Counted from the first letter of the stretch, positions 27,776-37,798 are shown. The stretch: DNA of 64,000 bases from Magnetospirillum fulvum (GCF_900108475.1 NZ_FNWO01000006.1:186001-250000); one strand, 5' to 3'. The notes: a model not told the origin generated them from the sequence alone. Translations and numbers: made by a program.

Positions 27776-28749
27776 TGCGGCACTCCCGAGATCAGGGCCG
27801 GATCCGTGACTGGCGGGAATACCGGCGGATAGGACGGAGCAACACCGTGCTTGACGGCCCACAGATACCAGTTGTCAACGACGGTGCCGGTCAAAAGGAT
27901 GCCAATGCCCGCAGTAATCACGGTCAGAACGGCGAACCAGTAACCCCAGCGATGGAAAGACTCGATCGTCGCATTGAAACCGATCTGCCAGCGCCAGAAC
28001 AGCATCGCACGCTCAACCGCGGTGCCGCGGTCGACGATCTGCTCGATCTCGCGCTCGCCGCCGTAACGGCTGACCGCCAGAAGAGTGCCGGCATGCATGG
28101 CGAACAGAACCGCCGACCCGTAAAGGAAGGCGATCGACAGCATGTGGAACGGATTGTAGTAGAGATTACCGAAGCGAATCGAAATCGCCGCGGTCCAGTC
28201 GAGATGCGGGAAAATGCCAAACGGGACACCTTCGCCCCAGCTACCCATCAGAATCGGGCGGAAGAAGCCCAACGACAGATAGAAGAAGATCGCCGCGGCG
28301 AACGCCCACGAAACGTGGGTGCCCAGGCCCAGGGCCTTAGCGCGGGTATACATCCGAGCCCACCAAAGCAGGATCGAAGCGGTCAGGAAGAAACCAGTGA
28401 TCAACCACCAGCCGCCTTGGGCCAGCGGCGGGAAGGTCAGGCCGTACTGCGGCAGCGGCGGCTCGAGCGCCAGCCAGAAGAACTGGCGGACGAACTGAAT
28501 CCAGTCCCAGTTGACCTGGGCCAGGAAGTTGAGGCCGACGACAGCCGCAGCAATACCAAAGCAAATGGCCGAGGCCAAGCCAAGGCCACCCAGGTAGATC
28601 GGGCCGATCTGCGCGTTGCCGAGCTTACCGGCCCAGTAGCTGAAGATGGGCTGCCCGAAACGATCATCCGTGTCCGGCGGCAAGGGCACGCCCGGATAAG
28701 TCTCACCGCGGATTTGCACGCGGTTGAAGATATTCTGATATTCGGTCAT
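27772..28749 (-). CDS. pufM: Photosynthetic reaction centre M subunit
   Basis: M chain of the type II reaction centre, binding half of the special pair, an accessory bacteriochlorophyll, bacteriopheophytin, QA and the non-heme iron. 325 residues with five transmembrane helices. It starts [20 protein letters not shown]; landmarks are [40 protein letters not shown] with the special-pair His, and the iron-ligand region [20 protein letters not shown]. The ATG at 28749 follows AAGGTGA, preferred over a GTG three codons upstream. It lies 15 nt after pufL. Confidence 0.97.
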   Translation of the reverse strand: MTEYQNIFNRVQIRGETYPGVPLPPDTDDRFGQPIFSYWAGKLGNAQIGPIYLGGLGLASAICFGIAAAVVGLNFLAQVNWDWIQFVRQFFWLALEPPLPQYGLTFPPLAQGGWWLITGFFLTASILLWWARMYTRAKALGLGTHVSWAFAAAIFFYLSLGFFRPILMGSWGEGVPFGIFPHLDWTAAISIRFGNLYYNPFHMLSIAFLYGSAVLFAMHAGTLLAVSRYGGEREIEQIVDRGTAVERAMLFWRWQIGFNATIESFHRWGYWFAVLTVITAGIGILLTGTVVDNWYLWAVKHGVAPSYPPVFPPVTDPALISGVPQ

Positions 28750-28764
28750 TACGGTCACCTTGCG

Positions 28765-29589
28765 TTAGCGCCAGACGGGCAGATTGAGCCACCAGCCCCA
28801 CCACTCGGGCCACCCACGCGCCCAGAAGGGCCCGCTGATCACGATGCACACCGCGCTCCAGAAGGCAGCGGAAATGGCCAGGAACAGGCCCAGGCGGTGA
28901 ATGCCCAGAGCGCCGATCGAGTAGCCAACCGCGTCGCGGAAGAAGGTGTCTTCGTGTTCGGCCGTCTTGATCTGCTCACCCTTGCCCGGATTGGTCGCGG
29001 ACAGGATGATGCCGCCGTGCATTGCCAGCGCCAGCGCATTCGTGAAGAAGAAGCTGATCGCAATCATATGCGCGGGATTGTAGTGGAAGTGCAGGAACTG
29101 GTAGCCAACGTTCGACACCCAGTCGAGGTGGCTCATAATTCCGTAGGGGAAGCCGAATCCCCAGGCGCCCATCAGAATCGGGCGGAACACGACCAGAGTA
29201 ACGTAAGCCAGAATCGCGAAACTGAACGCGAACGGGACATGAAGGCCCATCCCGAGCTTCCGAGCGATTTCCACCTGACGCAGTGCCCAAGACACAAAGG
29301 CGCCAATCGCGCAAATGGTGATGAACTGCCAAAGGCCGCCTTCATTCAGCGGCGCGAAAGCCAGTCCGTAGCTAAGATCAGGAGGGGCGATGCTGATCTG
29401 CCACAAATTCCACGTAGGACCGCGCGACGCGCCTAACACGATGAGGGCGACGCCGAGCAAGGTGAAGAAAGCAGCAGTCACCCCGAACAACCCGACGTAA
29501 AACGGCCCCACCCAAAAATCGAACAGATCGCCGCCCACCAGCGTCCCCCCTCGGACGCGGTATTTCTTCTCGAAACTGAGCATCGCCAT
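28765..29589 (-). CDS. pufL: Photosynthetic reaction centre L subunit
   Basis: L chain of the reaction centre. The 274-residue protein begins [20 protein letters not shown], the standard PufL N-terminus, and spans five helices. It shows [20 protein letters not shown] with special-pair His, [20 protein letters not shown], and [20 protein letters not shown], whose Glu-Asp pair corresponds to the QB-proton pathway residues. The ATG at 29589 has AGGGTGG at good spacing; a GTG four codons upstream is in frame but less likely. A hairpin-containing 117-nt gap separates it from pufA. Confidence 0.97.
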   Translation of the reverse strand: MAMLSFEKKYRVRGGTLVGGDLFDFWVGPFYVGLFGVTAAFFTLLGVALIVLGASRGPTWNLWQISIAPPDLSYGLAFAPLNEGGLWQFITICAIGAFVSWALRQVEIARKLGMGLHVPFAFSFAILAYVTLVVFRPILMGAWGFGFPYGIMSHLDWVSNVGYQFLHFHYNPAHMIAISFFFTNALALAMHGGIILSATNPGKGEQIKTAEHEDTFFRDAVGYSIGALGIHRLGLFLAISAAFWSAVCIVISGPFWARGWPEWWGWWLNLPVWR

Positions 29590-29660
29590 GTTGAAGTCCA
29601 CCCTTTAGAGAGGGAGCGAGGATCGGTTCCTCGCCGCCTCGCCTGAACATTGCCAGCTTT

Positions 29661-29697
29661 GGGCTAGGGGTGAACGATGCTGTTCATTCCCTAGCCC
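29661..29697 (-). other. Intercistronic pufA-pufL RNA hairpin
   Basis: GGGCTAGGGGTGAAC and GTTCATTCCCTAGCCC form a long, nearly perfect stem with a 6-nt loop, immediately downstream of pufA. In other purple bacteria a hairpin at this place protects the 3' end of the short pufBA mRNA and so raises LH1 over reaction-centre production. The sequence shows the structure; the function is by analogy. Confidence 0.85.
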
Positions 29698-29706
29698 ACG
29701 CCACTG

Positions 29707-29892
29707 CTACTTCGCCGGCACCGGAAGGGTCTGCTGGACCACGGATCCATGCGCAACCCGAGCGCCGTCAAGCCAGTTGAACCGATCGGTGCTGAGCAAC
29801 AAGAAGTGGATCAGCAGACCGAGAACGGTCAGGAACACGAACAACGCAGTGAGAGCCCTTCTCGGATCATAGAGCGTCCAAATCTTCCACAT
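29707..29892 (-). CDS. pufA: LH1 antenna alpha polypeptide
   Basis: A 61-residue single-helix antenna peptide, [20 protein letters not shown] onward. Its [16 protein letters not shown] has the bacteriochlorophyll-ligating His (residue 29), followed by a short periplasmic tail. It pairs with PufB to build the LH1 ring around the reaction centre. Length and motif are those of Rhodospirillum-type LH1 alpha. It starts 15 nt after pufB and is followed by the intercistronic hairpin. Confidence 0.97.
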   Translation of the reverse strand: MWKIWTLYDPRRALTALFVFLTVLGLLIHFLLLSTDRFNWLDGARVAHGSVVQQTLPVPAK

Positions 29893-29907
29893 TTTACGTA
29901 GCCTCCA

Positions 29908-30138
29908 TTAGACCAGGGTCGAGAGAACCGACTGCGCGGTGGCGGTAGCGTTGTCGAGCAACGCGTAGCCCTTGGCGCTCGGCAGCCAGGGACGCCACTT
30001 CCAAGCGAGGAAGTGCGCGACGATGGCGACTACGATGAAGGAGATGAAGCTCGTCACGAAGATGCCGTGGAACTCCTGCGCTTCTGACTCAGACAGACCA
30101 GACAAGGTCCCGCCTCCTCTTTCTAATGAGTTAGCCAT
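29908..30138 (-). CDS. pufB: LH1 antenna beta polypeptide
   Basis: A 76-residue LH1 beta chain. [16 protein letters not shown] provides the first conserved His, and [17 protein letters not shown] contains the bacteriochlorophyll-ligating His and the WRPW motif. The tail after WLP is about 24 residues long ([20 protein letters not shown]), similar to the extended tail of Rsp. rubrum. It is the first puf gene, 107 nt after bchZ. No pufQ lies in that gap, unlike Rhodobacter. Confidence 0.97.
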   Translation of the reverse strand: MANSLERGGGTLSGLSESEAQEFHGIFVTSFISFIVVAIVAHFLAWKWRPWLPSAKGYALLDNATATAQSVLSTLV

Positions 30139-30245
30139 TCAATTGAACTCCCTAAGACAGGCCTTCCGGCCATAACCGCCTCTCCCCAGGCGGCGGGGCT
30201 TGCCGACGCGCGAACGCGGCGGCAAAAGGTGTTTCGTGTCGCGGA

Positions 30246-31700
30246 CTACGCCGCCCGCCCCTTGCCGATCGCGGCAAGCGAGGCGGACACATCGTCCGCA
30301 GTGACCTTTTCTCCTCCGGCGATCCGTACCTCGTGCTCGACGCTGTCGCGGAGCCGCTTGGTAGCGGAAATACGCAGAAGAAACGGTTCCGTTTCCACAT
30401 ACTCCTCGAGCAAACGACTCGCATCGTCTTCCCAAGGCAAAGCATCCGTTCGGGTCAGGCGCGACAGGGTCGATTCGACCTTATCCAGCTCCGTCCCCAG
30501 CGGCAGGATATGGAACAGCGCATCGAACAGCGCGTTACAAAATTCCTGAACCACATAAGTAGCGCCACTATACCCCATAAAAGGGGTTCCGGTCGAGCGC
30601 CTGACGATGGCTCCCGGAAAAGAAGCGGGAATATACATCGAGCGCAGCCCCAACTCGGCCGCATACATCCGCTCATTATACGAACCGTACAGGACCAGAG
30701 GAGGGTGAGCCTTCATCGTCTCCCGCACCGTCTGGTTATCCGGCTTCACCCCCGCCTTGCGGGCGATGGCAAAAGCGCAGGGCATGCCCAGTTCGCCTTC
30801 AAGAAACCCGCGCAATCCTTTGGCATAGGTCTCGGTCGCAACAATGCCGAACGAGGCGGTCGCGAAAAAGTCCTGCGTCACACTGCGCCACAAATCCCAC
30901 ACCGGCTTCAGCGTGGTGTTCTTTTCCTGCTCGATGAACGGCTCGGGATCGAGACCGGTCAACTCGCCCAGCTTGGTCAGGAACGCCGTCGTCGAGAACA
31001 CCCCGATCGGCGCCTGAAGGTAGGGACGGTCGAGTTCTTCGCACAATTTGCGGCCGAACTCGCGGTACATCACGACGTTGACGTCGGCATCGGCCAACCG
31101 CTTGATGTCATCGACATGGGTTCCCAGCGGGAACACCAGATTGACCTCGCAGCCGATCCCTTCGACCAGGCGGCGGATTTCCGCCAGATCGGACGGCATG
31201 TTGAAGGTGCCGTACATCGGTCCGATGATGTTGACCCGGGGCTTCTCCCCCTCCACCCGCACCCGCGGCTTGGCCTTCTTGGCCCCGAACTGGGTCCACA
31301 GCCAGTAGATCGCGCGGTCGGCGGCCTGCCACTGGTCGTCGTCGATCGTGCGCGGCACGAACCGCAGCAGATTCGAGCCTTCGGGAGTGACGCCGCCGCC
31401 GATCATCTCGGCGATCGATCCGGTCAACACCACCGCCGGCATCGACTGATCCTGGGTGGCACTGGCGCGCCGCAGCGCGTCCTCGGTGCCGCTCATCGTC
31501 AATTGCTCTTCCGACAGACCGGTAACGACGATGGGAAGTTCATGCGGCGGCAGGGCGTCGGTGTAATGCAGCACCGCCGTCACCGGCAGGTTTTCGCAGC
31601 CGACCGGCCCGTCGATCACCAGACGCAATCCGCGAATGGCGGCGAACGCGTAGACCGCCCCCCAATAACCGCCGGCCCGGTCGAGATCGAGGACGAGCAT
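30246..31700 (-). CDS. bchZ: Chlorophyllide a reductase subunit Z
   Basis: With BchY forms the catalytic, nitrogenase MoFe-like component of chlorophyllide a reductase, which reduces the C7-C8 bond to give the bacteriochlorin ring. 484 residues starting [20 protein letters not shown]. Cys residues such as that in [13 protein letters not shown] are candidates for cluster ligation. The C-terminal part has the family sequence [20 protein letters not shown]. The ATG at 31700 lies 2 nt after the bchY stop with GGGGAGGG upstream; longer in-frame extensions lie inside bchY. Confidence 0.96.
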   Translation of the reverse strand: MLVLDLDRAGGYWGAVYAFAAIRGLRLVIDGPVGCENLPVTAVLHYTDALPPHELPIVVTGLSEEQLTMSGTEDALRRASATQDQSMPAVVLTGSIAEMIGGGVTPEGSNLLRFVPRTIDDDQWQAADRAIYWLWTQFGAKKAKPRVRVEGEKPRVNIIGPMYGTFNMPSDLAEIRRLVEGIGCEVNLVFPLGTHVDDIKRLADADVNVVMYREFGRKLCEELDRPYLQAPIGVFSTTAFLTKLGELTGLDPEPFIEQEKNTTLKPVWDLWRSVTQDFFATASFGIVATETYAKGLRGFLEGELGMPCAFAIARKAGVKPDNQTVRETMKAHPPLVLYGSYNERMYAAELGLRSMYIPASFPGAIVRRSTGTPFMGYSGATYVVQEFCNALFDALFHILPLGTELDKVESTLSRLTRTDALPWEDDASRLLEEYVETEPFLLRISATKRLRDSVEHEVRIAGGEKVTADDVSASLAAIGKGRAA

Positions 31701-31702
31701 CG

Positions 31703-33136
31703 TTACGCCCTCCCCTTGCCGGACAGAGGAACATTGGGGCCATAGCCGGTCGCGGTCCCGGTTCCGACCTTGCCAAAGAACGCGAGCATCCGGTCGAACC
31801 GCGCCTTGCCCTGAGCCTGGGCGGCGACAATCCCCGCGATCGACCCGGCCCCGGCCGGTCCGAACAGCGGCCGCGCCGACACCATGTTGGTAAAGTACAG
31901 CGCCGGAATCGCCATCTCCTTCGCGTGTTGCACCAGCGGCGTGGTCCCGAGCGCGAGGTCGGGCCGCGCGTCGCGCATCGCCGCAATATCTTGTTCGAGC
32001 GAGGCGCGGAACTGGACGTGAACGCCTTTGGCCGCCAGCCACTCGCGATCGGCTTCGTTCCAGGCCGTCCGCGGCGTCGCGGTACCGACATAGGGAACTT
32101 CGGCCCCGGCTTCGACCATCAGGCGAGCCACCAGCAATTCCGAGCCTTCATAGCCCGACACCGTCACCCGCGCCTTGATCGGATGGGCGTCGAGCGCGGC
32201 GCGGATCGCGGGCAAGGCCCGGTCCTTGGCCGCATCAATCAGCTTTTCGCTGATTCCAACCGCTTTGCCGATTCCTTCCAGCCATGCCGCCGTACCTTCG
32301 AGCCCGACCGGACCGGAACCGACGACGGGACGCCCGGCGGTCTGGAATTCGCGCACCGTGGCGGCATAGAACGGATGGATCGCCGCCGCCACCACACAAT
32401 CAAGCGAGGCGTACAGATCGCGCCATTCCCGCGAGGGCAGTTGCGGGGCCACCGCCAGCCCCATCGGCGCCAGCAGGCCGCCGATGACGACCGGATCGGC
32501 CGGAAACAATTCGCCGATCAACGACACCGTCGGCATCGAAGCGACACCGCCGCGCGGCATCGCCACCGGGCCGGATTCGGCTTCGAGCCGGGCATAGCGC
32601 AGCATCGCCCCGGCCAGGACGTCCTTCGCCTCGGCATGGGTCGGCACTCCGAACCCGGGAACCTCGATCGTGATGATACGGACGCCGTCGATTTCCCGCG
32701 GCAGCAATTCAAGCGGCACACCCGACGCGGTCGGCACACAGAGATTGATGACGATGACGGTATCGACCTGATCGGGCCGCGCCATCTGATAGACCGCCTG
32801 ACGGACGTCCTCGAACACCTGTCCGCGCACCAGCGTCTCGGAATCGAACGGCACATAACCGACGGTCCGCCGCGCCCCGTAGAAATGGGAGGTGAAGGAC
32901 AGACCGTAGACGCAACAGCCCGAACCGACCAGGATCGACGCGGTGCGGCGCATCCGCAAGCCCACCCGCAACGCCCCGAACGCCGGGCACATCGTCTGCG
33001 GCTGGTCGTGCGGCCCCTTGGGATAATCGCTGGCCAGCCGGTCCTTCACCGCGTCCGACACCCCACCGCTGGCGCAGCCAGCCGCTTTCGGCGCGACGCC
33101 TTGGGCCGGAGGAGTGGCAAGGGTGGATGACGACAT
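31703..33136 (-). CDS. bchY: Chlorophyllide a reductase subunit Y
   Basis: Partner of BchZ in the chlorophyllide a reductase catalytic component. 477 residues beginning [20 protein letters not shown]. Conserved Cys residues occur at [38 protein letters not shown] and [11 protein letters not shown], matching the NifDK-like cluster-binding region. The real start is the ATG at 33136; upstream in-frame sequence overlaps bchX. It lies 14 nt after bchX and is tightly packed against bchZ. Confidence 0.96.
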   Translation of the reverse strand: MSSSTLATPPAQGVAPKAAGCASGGVSDAVKDRLASDYPKGPHDQPQTMCPAFGALRVGLRMRRTASILVGSGCCVYGLSFTSHFYGARRTVGYVPFDSETLVRGQVFEDVRQAVYQMARPDQVDTVIVINLCVPTASGVPLELLPREIDGVRIITIEVPGFGVPTHAEAKDVLAGAMLRYARLEAESGPVAMPRGGVASMPTVSLIGELFPADPVVIGGLLAPMGLAVAPQLPSREWRDLYASLDCVVAAAIHPFYAATVREFQTAGRPVVGSGPVGLEGTAAWLEGIGKAVGISEKLIDAAKDRALPAIRAALDAHPIKARVTVSGYEGSELLVARLMVEAGAEVPYVGTATPRTAWNEADREWLAAKGVHVQFRASLEQDIAAMRDARPDLALGTTPLVQHAKEMAIPALYFTNMVSARPLFGPAGAGSIAGIVAAQAQGKARFDRMLAFFGKVGTGTATGYGPNVPLSGKGRA

Positions 33137-33150
33137 CAGACAGCGGCTCC

Positions 33151-34152
33151 CTAGGGGGTTTCGTAAATGACTTCGAGCGACGGCTTGCGGGCCGCCAATG
33201 CGCCACCCATATCCTCGGCGGTGGCAGGCACCAGAACCACGTTGCGGCCGACAGCGTCGCCCTTGAACAGATTGAGGAGGCCTTCCTGGGACAGCGGCGT
33301 GGGTTGAATCGGCGGGGCGGAATCGACCTGATCGGCCAAGGCCGCGAACAGCGGTCCCCACTCGCCGTCCGGCTGCGCCACGATTTCATAGGCGGCGGAC
33401 AGACGGCGGATGCCGTCATTGGCGGGAATGGTCGCCAGGATCGGAATGCCGACCTGCTGGGCGAAGGCCTGCGCCTCGCCGGTACCGTCATCCTTGTTGA
33501 TGACAATGCCAGCGACGCCGACATTGCCGCCGAGGCGACGGAAATATTCGACCGCCGAACAGACGTTGTTGGCGACGTAAAGCGATTGCAGATCGTTGGC
33601 GCCGACGACGATCACCTTCTGGCACATGTCGCGCGAGATCGGCAAACCGAACCCGCCGCAGACGACGTCGCCCAGGAAATCGAGCAGGACGTAATCGAAG
33701 TCCCAATCGTGGAAGCCCAGCTTCTCCAGAATCTCGAAGCCGTGAATGATGCCGCGACCACCGCAGCCGCGACCGACTTCCGGCCCGCCCAGCTCCATCG
33801 CGAAGACGCCGTCGCGCTTGAAACAGACGTCGCCGATCTTCACTTCCTCGCCCGCCTGCTTCTTGCGGGCCGAGGTCTCGATGATGGTGGGGGTGGCGCG
33901 GCCGCCAAACAGCAACGAGGTGGTGTCGCTCTTTGGGTCGCAGCCGATCAGCAGCACTTTCTTGCCGCGCTGGGCCATCATGTAGGAGAGGTTGGCGAGC
34001 GTGAAGCTCTTGCCAATGCCTCCCTTGCCGTAGATCGCGATGATCTGCGTCTTCGGAGTCGCTCCGGTCCCGCCGCCAGGCTGCGCTCCCGGCGTCGGCG
34101 GAGTCGAACCTCCCTTTCCGGCAGGAGGAACGCCATCGAGCGGCGCGGTCAT
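33151..34152 (-). CDS. bchX: Chlorophyllide a reductase iron protein subunit X
   Basis: NifH-like ATPase that passes electrons to BchYZ. The 333-residue protein has a P-loop, IAIYGKGGIGKSFTLANLSY, and two Cys regions for the bridging [4Fe-4S] cluster, GPEVGRGCGGRGIIHGFE and LGDVVCGGFGLPISRDMC. A Gly/Pro-rich N-terminal extension (about residues 5-33) precedes the fold, as in other BchX proteins. The ATG at 34152 overlaps the bchC stop (ATGA), favouring it over a start five codons upstream. Confidence 0.97.
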   Translation of the reverse strand: MTAPLDGVPPAGKGGSTPPTPGAQPGGGTGATPKTQIIAIYGKGGIGKSFTLANLSYMMAQRGKKVLLIGCDPKSDTTSLLFGGRATPTIIETSARKKQAGEEVKIGDVCFKRDGVFAMELGGPEVGRGCGGRGIIHGFEILEKLGFHDWDFDYVLLDFLGDVVCGGFGLPISRDMCQKVIVVGANDLQSLYVANNVCSAVEYFRRLGGNVGVAGIVINKDDGTGEAQAFAQQVGIPILATIPANDGIRRLSAAYEIVAQPDGEWGPLFAALADQVDSAPPIQPTPLSQEGLLNLFKGDAVGRNVVLVPATAEDMGGALAARKPSLEVIYETP

Positions 34153-35087
34153 GAGCAGGCTCCCCAATCAAGAATCATCTTCAGGCACGAGGCGTCGCCG
34201 AACGCGGTACGATAAGCGTCGGCCGCCTGGGCTGCATCAAAGCGATGTGTGATGAGCCCGTCAAGCGAGAGCTTGCCCTCGCGGATCAAAGCCAGCACCG
34301 CCGGCATGTCGGGACCACGCCATTCCGCCGCGATACGCAGCCGCGCCTCGCGCATGAAGGCGGGGGGAAAGGCAAAGCTGATCGGCTCGTGATAGAACCC
34401 GGCCAGCACGATCTCGCCCCCGGGGGCAAGGCGACCGATCAGGGTGTCGAGCAGTTTGGCGTCGCCGCTGACGTCGTAGATCGAGCGGTAATCCTGACGG
34501 GTGTCGGCCGACGGCGCGATGACGCTATAGCCGACGCCCCCGCTGGTCCGGTCGGGATTTTGCTCCCACACCACCGGCGATCCGCCCAACGCCACCGCGA
34601 TCCGCGCGACAAGGCGGCCGAGAACGCCATGGCCGATGATCAGTTCAGGGGGACGCGCCCCCTCTGCCGCCAGGGCATGATAGGCGGTCGCCGCCAGCGC
34701 CAGCAGGACCGCCTGCTCGCCCAACGCCTCGTCAACGAGGTAAACCCGTGCGCCGGGCACCACCACCCGCGCCGCCGCGCCGCCGAACAGGCCGCGCACG
34801 TCGCCATAACAGCGCGCACCGGGAACAAAGACACGGTCGCCGATTGCACGACCGGAGGCCGAACCGGCCTCAACGACGCGACCGACGGATTCATAACCGG
34901 GAACCAGGGGATAGCCCATGCCGGGGAACGGCGGCATCTTGCCCGTATAGAGCAGCCGCTCGGTCCCGGTGCTGATGCCGCTCCACTCGATATCGACCAC
35001 GACGTCCTCGTCGCCGGGCGGCGTCAAGTCGAGTCGACAGAGCTCGAGGCGCTCAGGCTCCGTGAGCACTACGGCAATCGTGTTCAT
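34149..35087 (-). CDS. bchC: BchC, bacteriochlorophyllide dehydrogenase
   Basis: Medium-chain dehydrogenase-like enzyme that oxidises the 3-hydroxyethyl group of the bacteriochlorophyllide intermediate to acetyl. The 312-residue protein begins MNTIAVVLTEPERLELCRLD, with SGISTGTERLLYTGKMPPFP and PLVPGYESVGRVVEAGSA in the catalytic domain and LIIGHGVLGRLVARIAVALG as the nucleotide-binding loop. It heads bchCXYZ-pufBALMC. A PpsR-type site lies about 70-85 nt upstream. Confidence 0.95.
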   Translation of the reverse strand: MNTIAVVLTEPERLELCRLDLTPPGDEDVVVDIEWSGISTGTERLLYTGKMPPFPGMGYPLVPGYESVGRVVEAGSASGRAIGDRVFVPGARCYGDVRGLFGGAAARVVVPGARVYLVDEALGEQAVLLALAATAYHALAAEGARPPELIIGHGVLGRLVARIAVALGGSPVVWEQNPDRTSGGVGYSVIAPSADTRQDYRSIYDVSGDAKLLDTLIGRLAPGGEIVLAGFYHEPISFAFPPAFMREARLRIAAEWRGPDMPAVLALIREGKLSLDGLITHRFDAAQAADAYRTAFGDASCLKMILDWGACS

Positions 35088-35155
35088 CCACTTCCCCCAG
35101 CGGATTCCAGACGGGCCGATATGACCCGGCGCCAGTCTATTCTGCCCGACCATCG

Positions 35156-35173
35156 TGTCAATCGTTTTCTACA
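35156..35173. promoter_or_regulatory. Candidate PpsR/CrtJ operator upstream of bchC
   Basis: TGT-N12-ACA (TGTCAATCGTTTTCTACA) fits the half-sites and spacing of the redox/light repressor PpsR that controls bch, crt and puc genes. It lies 69-86 nt before the bchC start. Only one full match is visible here. Confidence 0.55.
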
Positions 35174-35345
35174 GCCCGGACCCGCCTCGAAATCGGCTCC
35201 GAACCCCGGTCGTTCCCGCCGTGCTGCCGCTGACAGCGCCTTGATTTATAACTTAAATCTAGGCGTGCATCGACAACCGCTCCGGCTGAGATATCCGCAA
35301 CTTAAAAACGAAACACATGATGTTCGGGCAACTAATAAGGCTTTA

Positions 35346-35372
35346 TTTGTGACAAATAGATACCGTCACAAA
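35346..35372. promoter_or_regulatory. Long perfect inverted repeat between crtE and bchC
   Basis: TTTGTGAC-N11-GTCACAAA, an 8-bp perfect inverted repeat with an AT-rich centre. The half-site TGTGA resembles CRP-family half-sites, but the spacing is far longer than the usual 6 bp, so the protein cannot be named. It lies about 260 nt upstream of bchC. No gene is supported in the remainder of 35088-35457. Confidence 0.5.
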
Positions 35373-35418
35373 CGAATATGCCTCAACCCAACACCCGCAA
35401 AAGAAACCAGACCGAGTT

Positions 35419-35449
35419 CGACCCGAAGCGTCTCCCCCGCTTCGGGTCG
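35419..35449 (-). terminator. Hairpin downstream of crtE
   Basis: CGACCCGAAGCG and CGCTTCGGGTCG pair perfectly over 12 bp around a 7-nt loop, 9 nt past the crtE stop. The U-run is missing, so it could be a weak terminator or an RNA stabiliser separating crtE from the bchC transcript. Confidence 0.6.
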
Positions 35450-35457
35450 AAATTCGA

Positions 35458-36324
35458 TCAGGCGGCGCGGCGCAGCTTCTTGGGCAGCAGGCTCGACACC
35501 TGCTCGTGGATCATCGTCTGAAGCGCGGCCCGACCCGGGCATTCCGGAATCGCGGCGATCGCGGCGGCCGACAATTCGTCGAGGCGACGCAGCGCCCCGG
35601 CCAGTCCGAGCTGCAACGCGGCGCTGGGCCGGTCGTTGGCGCGATCCTGTCCGGTCGGCTTGCCGATCTCTTCCGGCTTGGCGGCGACGTCGCGGATATC
35701 GTCGAGCACCTGATAGGCCTCGCCCAGCCGCTCGCCCAACGCCCGCCACGCCTCGGGATCGGCCCCGGCGGCGGTGGCACCGGCCATCGTCGCGGCAGCG
35801 AACAGAGCGCCGGTCTTCTGCTGGTGATATTCGGACAGATTGATCTCGTCCTCGCACTCCCAGGCCTGCCCGGCGATGATCCCGGTCGGCGCACCGACCG
35901 AGCCGCCGACCATCAGCAGCAACGGCGCGATCCGCTCGGGACGGCTGATGCCGGCCTGGGCCAATTGCTCGAACGCCACCACGATCAGGGCATCGCCGAC
36001 CAGCAGGGCCAGCGGCTCGCCATAGGCATGGTGGACCGAAGCCCGCCCACGCCGCATCTCGGCATTGTCGAAACAGGGCATGTCGTCATGGACCAGCGAC
36101 GCGCAATGCAGCAGCTCGATCGCCGCCGCCGTCGCATCGGCCAGACCGGGCGCATCGTCGCCACAGGCGGCGGCGACGGCAAGGCACAGACGGGGACGCA
36201 GTCGCGACCCACCGGGAAACACTGCATGCCGCACGGCTTCCGCCAGCCGGGGCGGGCATCCCGGCCCACTCATCCGTTCCAGCGCCGTGGTCAGAGCCCC
36301 CTCGACCCGAGCCATGGCATCCAT
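35458..36324 (-). CDS. crtE: Geranylgeranyl diphosphate synthase CrtE
   Basis: Prenyltransferase that makes GGPP for carotenoids and the bacteriochlorophyll side chain. The 288-residue protein has the first Asp-rich motif in LVHDDMPCFDNAEMRRG, the second in YQVLDDIRDVAAKPEE, and the substrate-binding GGSRLRPRLC. Similarity to IspA-type farnesyl diphosphate synthases means exact chain length cannot be read off, but its position beside crtC and bchC favours CrtE. It is divergent from crtC with 259 nt between the starts, in which I see no PpsR site. Confidence 0.88.
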   Translation of the reverse strand: MDAMARVEGALTTALERMSGPGCPPRLAEAVRHAVFPGGSRLRPRLCLAVAAACGDDAPGLADATAAAIELLHCASLVHDDMPCFDNAEMRRGRASVHHAYGEPLALLVGDALIVVAFEQLAQAGISRPERIAPLLLMVGGSVGAPTGIIAGQAWECEDEINLSEYHQQKTGALFAAATMAGATAAGADPEAWRALGERLGEAYQVLDDIRDVAAKPEEIGKPTGQDRANDRPSAALQLGLAGALRRLDELSAAAIAAIPECPGRAALQTMIHEQVSSLLPKKLRRAA

Positions 36325-36583
36325 GTTCCCCCCCTCTGTTACAGGTTACCGAATGGTCATTCTTTGCAATATGTCAAATTCCCGATGCGGATGGAAGCGG
36401 ATCGAACCGCGGCCCGCATCCAAGCCGTCCACATCGGCCCGCCGCGTTTTTTTCCCGTGACAGGCAGAGCGAATTCGACCACACCTTCCCCCCGGGGTCG
36501 GTCGCCGCCTGCGCCGACTTAAAGGTATTCGTGCGCCCGGTGCCGGACGGCCCCGACAGTAACGCCCGGGGGAGATTCGATCT

Positions 36584-37756
36584 ATGAACACCATTGGCCT
36601 TCGACCGTCCGGAAAGATGCGCCCGTCGCATCAGACGACTGGCGGAGACCGCCCGGCCGCCGCGGATGGGGTGGAGCCTTACCCGAGCGACGGCCCGATC
36701 GGCGGAGGCCTGATCCGCCCGTCGGAATTGGGGATGCCCGATCCCGGCCCCCTCCCCTGCGGCCGCCGCTTCGTGGCGGCCCCGGCCCCGACCGGAAACG
36801 TCCCGCTGGGCGTCGCCAACGATCGCGGCCCCCGCTTCGACCGCCCGATTCCCGGCTCGGGCTATTCCTGGTGGTATATCGACGCGCTGAGCGACGACGG
36901 CAAGCACGGCCTGACCCTGATATTCTTTATCGGCAGCGTGTTCTCGCCCTATTACGCCTGGGCGCGGCGCAAGGGTGGCCCGGCCGAGCCGTTGGACCAT
37001 TGCTCGGTCAATGTCTGCCTGTACGGAGCCACCAAACGCTGGAGCATGACCGAGCGCAACCGCAGTGCCGTCAATCGCAGCATCGACACCCTGGTGATCG
37101 GGCCGAGCGCGCTGCGCTGGACCGGCAGCGCGCTTGAAATCCGCCTGTCCGAGCGCACCTTCCCCCTGCCCGGCCGGATTCAGGGCACGATCCGGGTTCA
37201 CCCCCGCGCACTGACCGGTCATTCCGTCCGCCTCGATGCCGAAGGCGAGCATTTCTGGTCGCCGCTGGCGCCGGATTCGCGGGTCGAGGTCGAACTGAGC
37301 CATCCCCGCCTGCGCTGGTCCGGCCCCGGCTATTTCGACACCAATTCCGGGATCGTGCCGTTGGAGAAATCCTTCGTGCGCTGGACCTGGTCGCGGGCGC
37401 CGCTCCAGAACGGCACCGCCGTCCTTTACGACGTCACCCGCCGCGACGGCAGCGACCTCGCCGTCGCCTTGCGGATCGGTCGTGACGGCAAGGTCGAGGA
37501 ATCCGACTCGCCGCCGGTCTCCGCCCTGCCGCGCGGCACCTGGGGTGTCGAACGCATCACCCGCGCCGACAGCGGGCACGCCGCCCATCTGACCGAAGTG
37601 CTGGAAGACACCCCGTTTTATACCCGCTCGGTGATCGAAACCCGGCTGTTCGGCGAAAAGGTCACCGGCTTTCACGAAAGCCTGTGCCTCGACCGCTTCC
37701 GCACCGGCTGGGTCCAGGCCCTGCTGCCGTTCCGGATGCCGCGCCGGTTCCGCTAA
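36584..37756 (+). CDS. crtC: Carotenoid 1,2-hydratase CrtC
   Basis: Adds water across the terminal C1-C2 double bond of neurosporene or lycopene in the spirilloxanthin-type pathway. The 390-residue protein contains the family core PIPGSGYSWWYIDALSDDGK, IFFIGSVFSPYYAWARR, HCSVNVCLYGATKRWSMTER and the C-terminal TPFYTRSVIETRLFGEKVTG. About 70 N-terminal residues are Pro/Gly-rich and divergent. The ATG at 36584 follows GGGGGAGA. No crtD or crtF is next to it; the neighbour is a convergent aminotransferase gene beyond a terminator. Confidence 0.94.
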   Translation: MNTIGLRPSGKMRPSHQTTGGDRPAAADGVEPYPSDGPIGGGLIRPSELGMPDPGPLPCGRRFVAAPAPTGNVPLGVANDRGPRFDRPIPGSGYSWWYIDALSDDGKHGLTLIFFIGSVFSPYYAWARRKGGPAEPLDHCSVNVCLYGATKRWSMTERNRSAVNRSIDTLVIGPSALRWTGSALEIRLSERTFPLPGRIQGTIRVHPRALTGHSVRLDAEGEHFWSPLAPDSRVEVELSHPRLRWSGPGYFDTNSGIVPLEKSFVRWTWSRAPLQNGTAVLYDVTRRDGSDLAVALRIGRDGKVEESDSPPVSALPRGTWGVERITRADSGHAAHLTEVLEDTPFYTRSVIETRLFGEKVTGFHESLCLDRFRTGWVQALLPFRMPRRFR

Positions 37757-37766
37757 GGCGATGCGC

Positions 37767-37798
37767 CCCGGCACGGACCGGCTCTGGTCCGTGCCGGG
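37767..37798. terminator. Bidirectional terminator between crtC and aminotransferase
   Basis: CCCGGCACGGACC and GGTCCGTGCCGGG form a perfect 13-bp stem around GGCTCT, centred between two convergent genes. No strong T-run. Confidence 0.65.

Noticed and set aside
27775-29436. A 553-codon plus-strand open frame across the puf region
   Set aside because: Antisense to pufM and pufL, which are unmistakable on the minus strand; the product has no recognisable domain.
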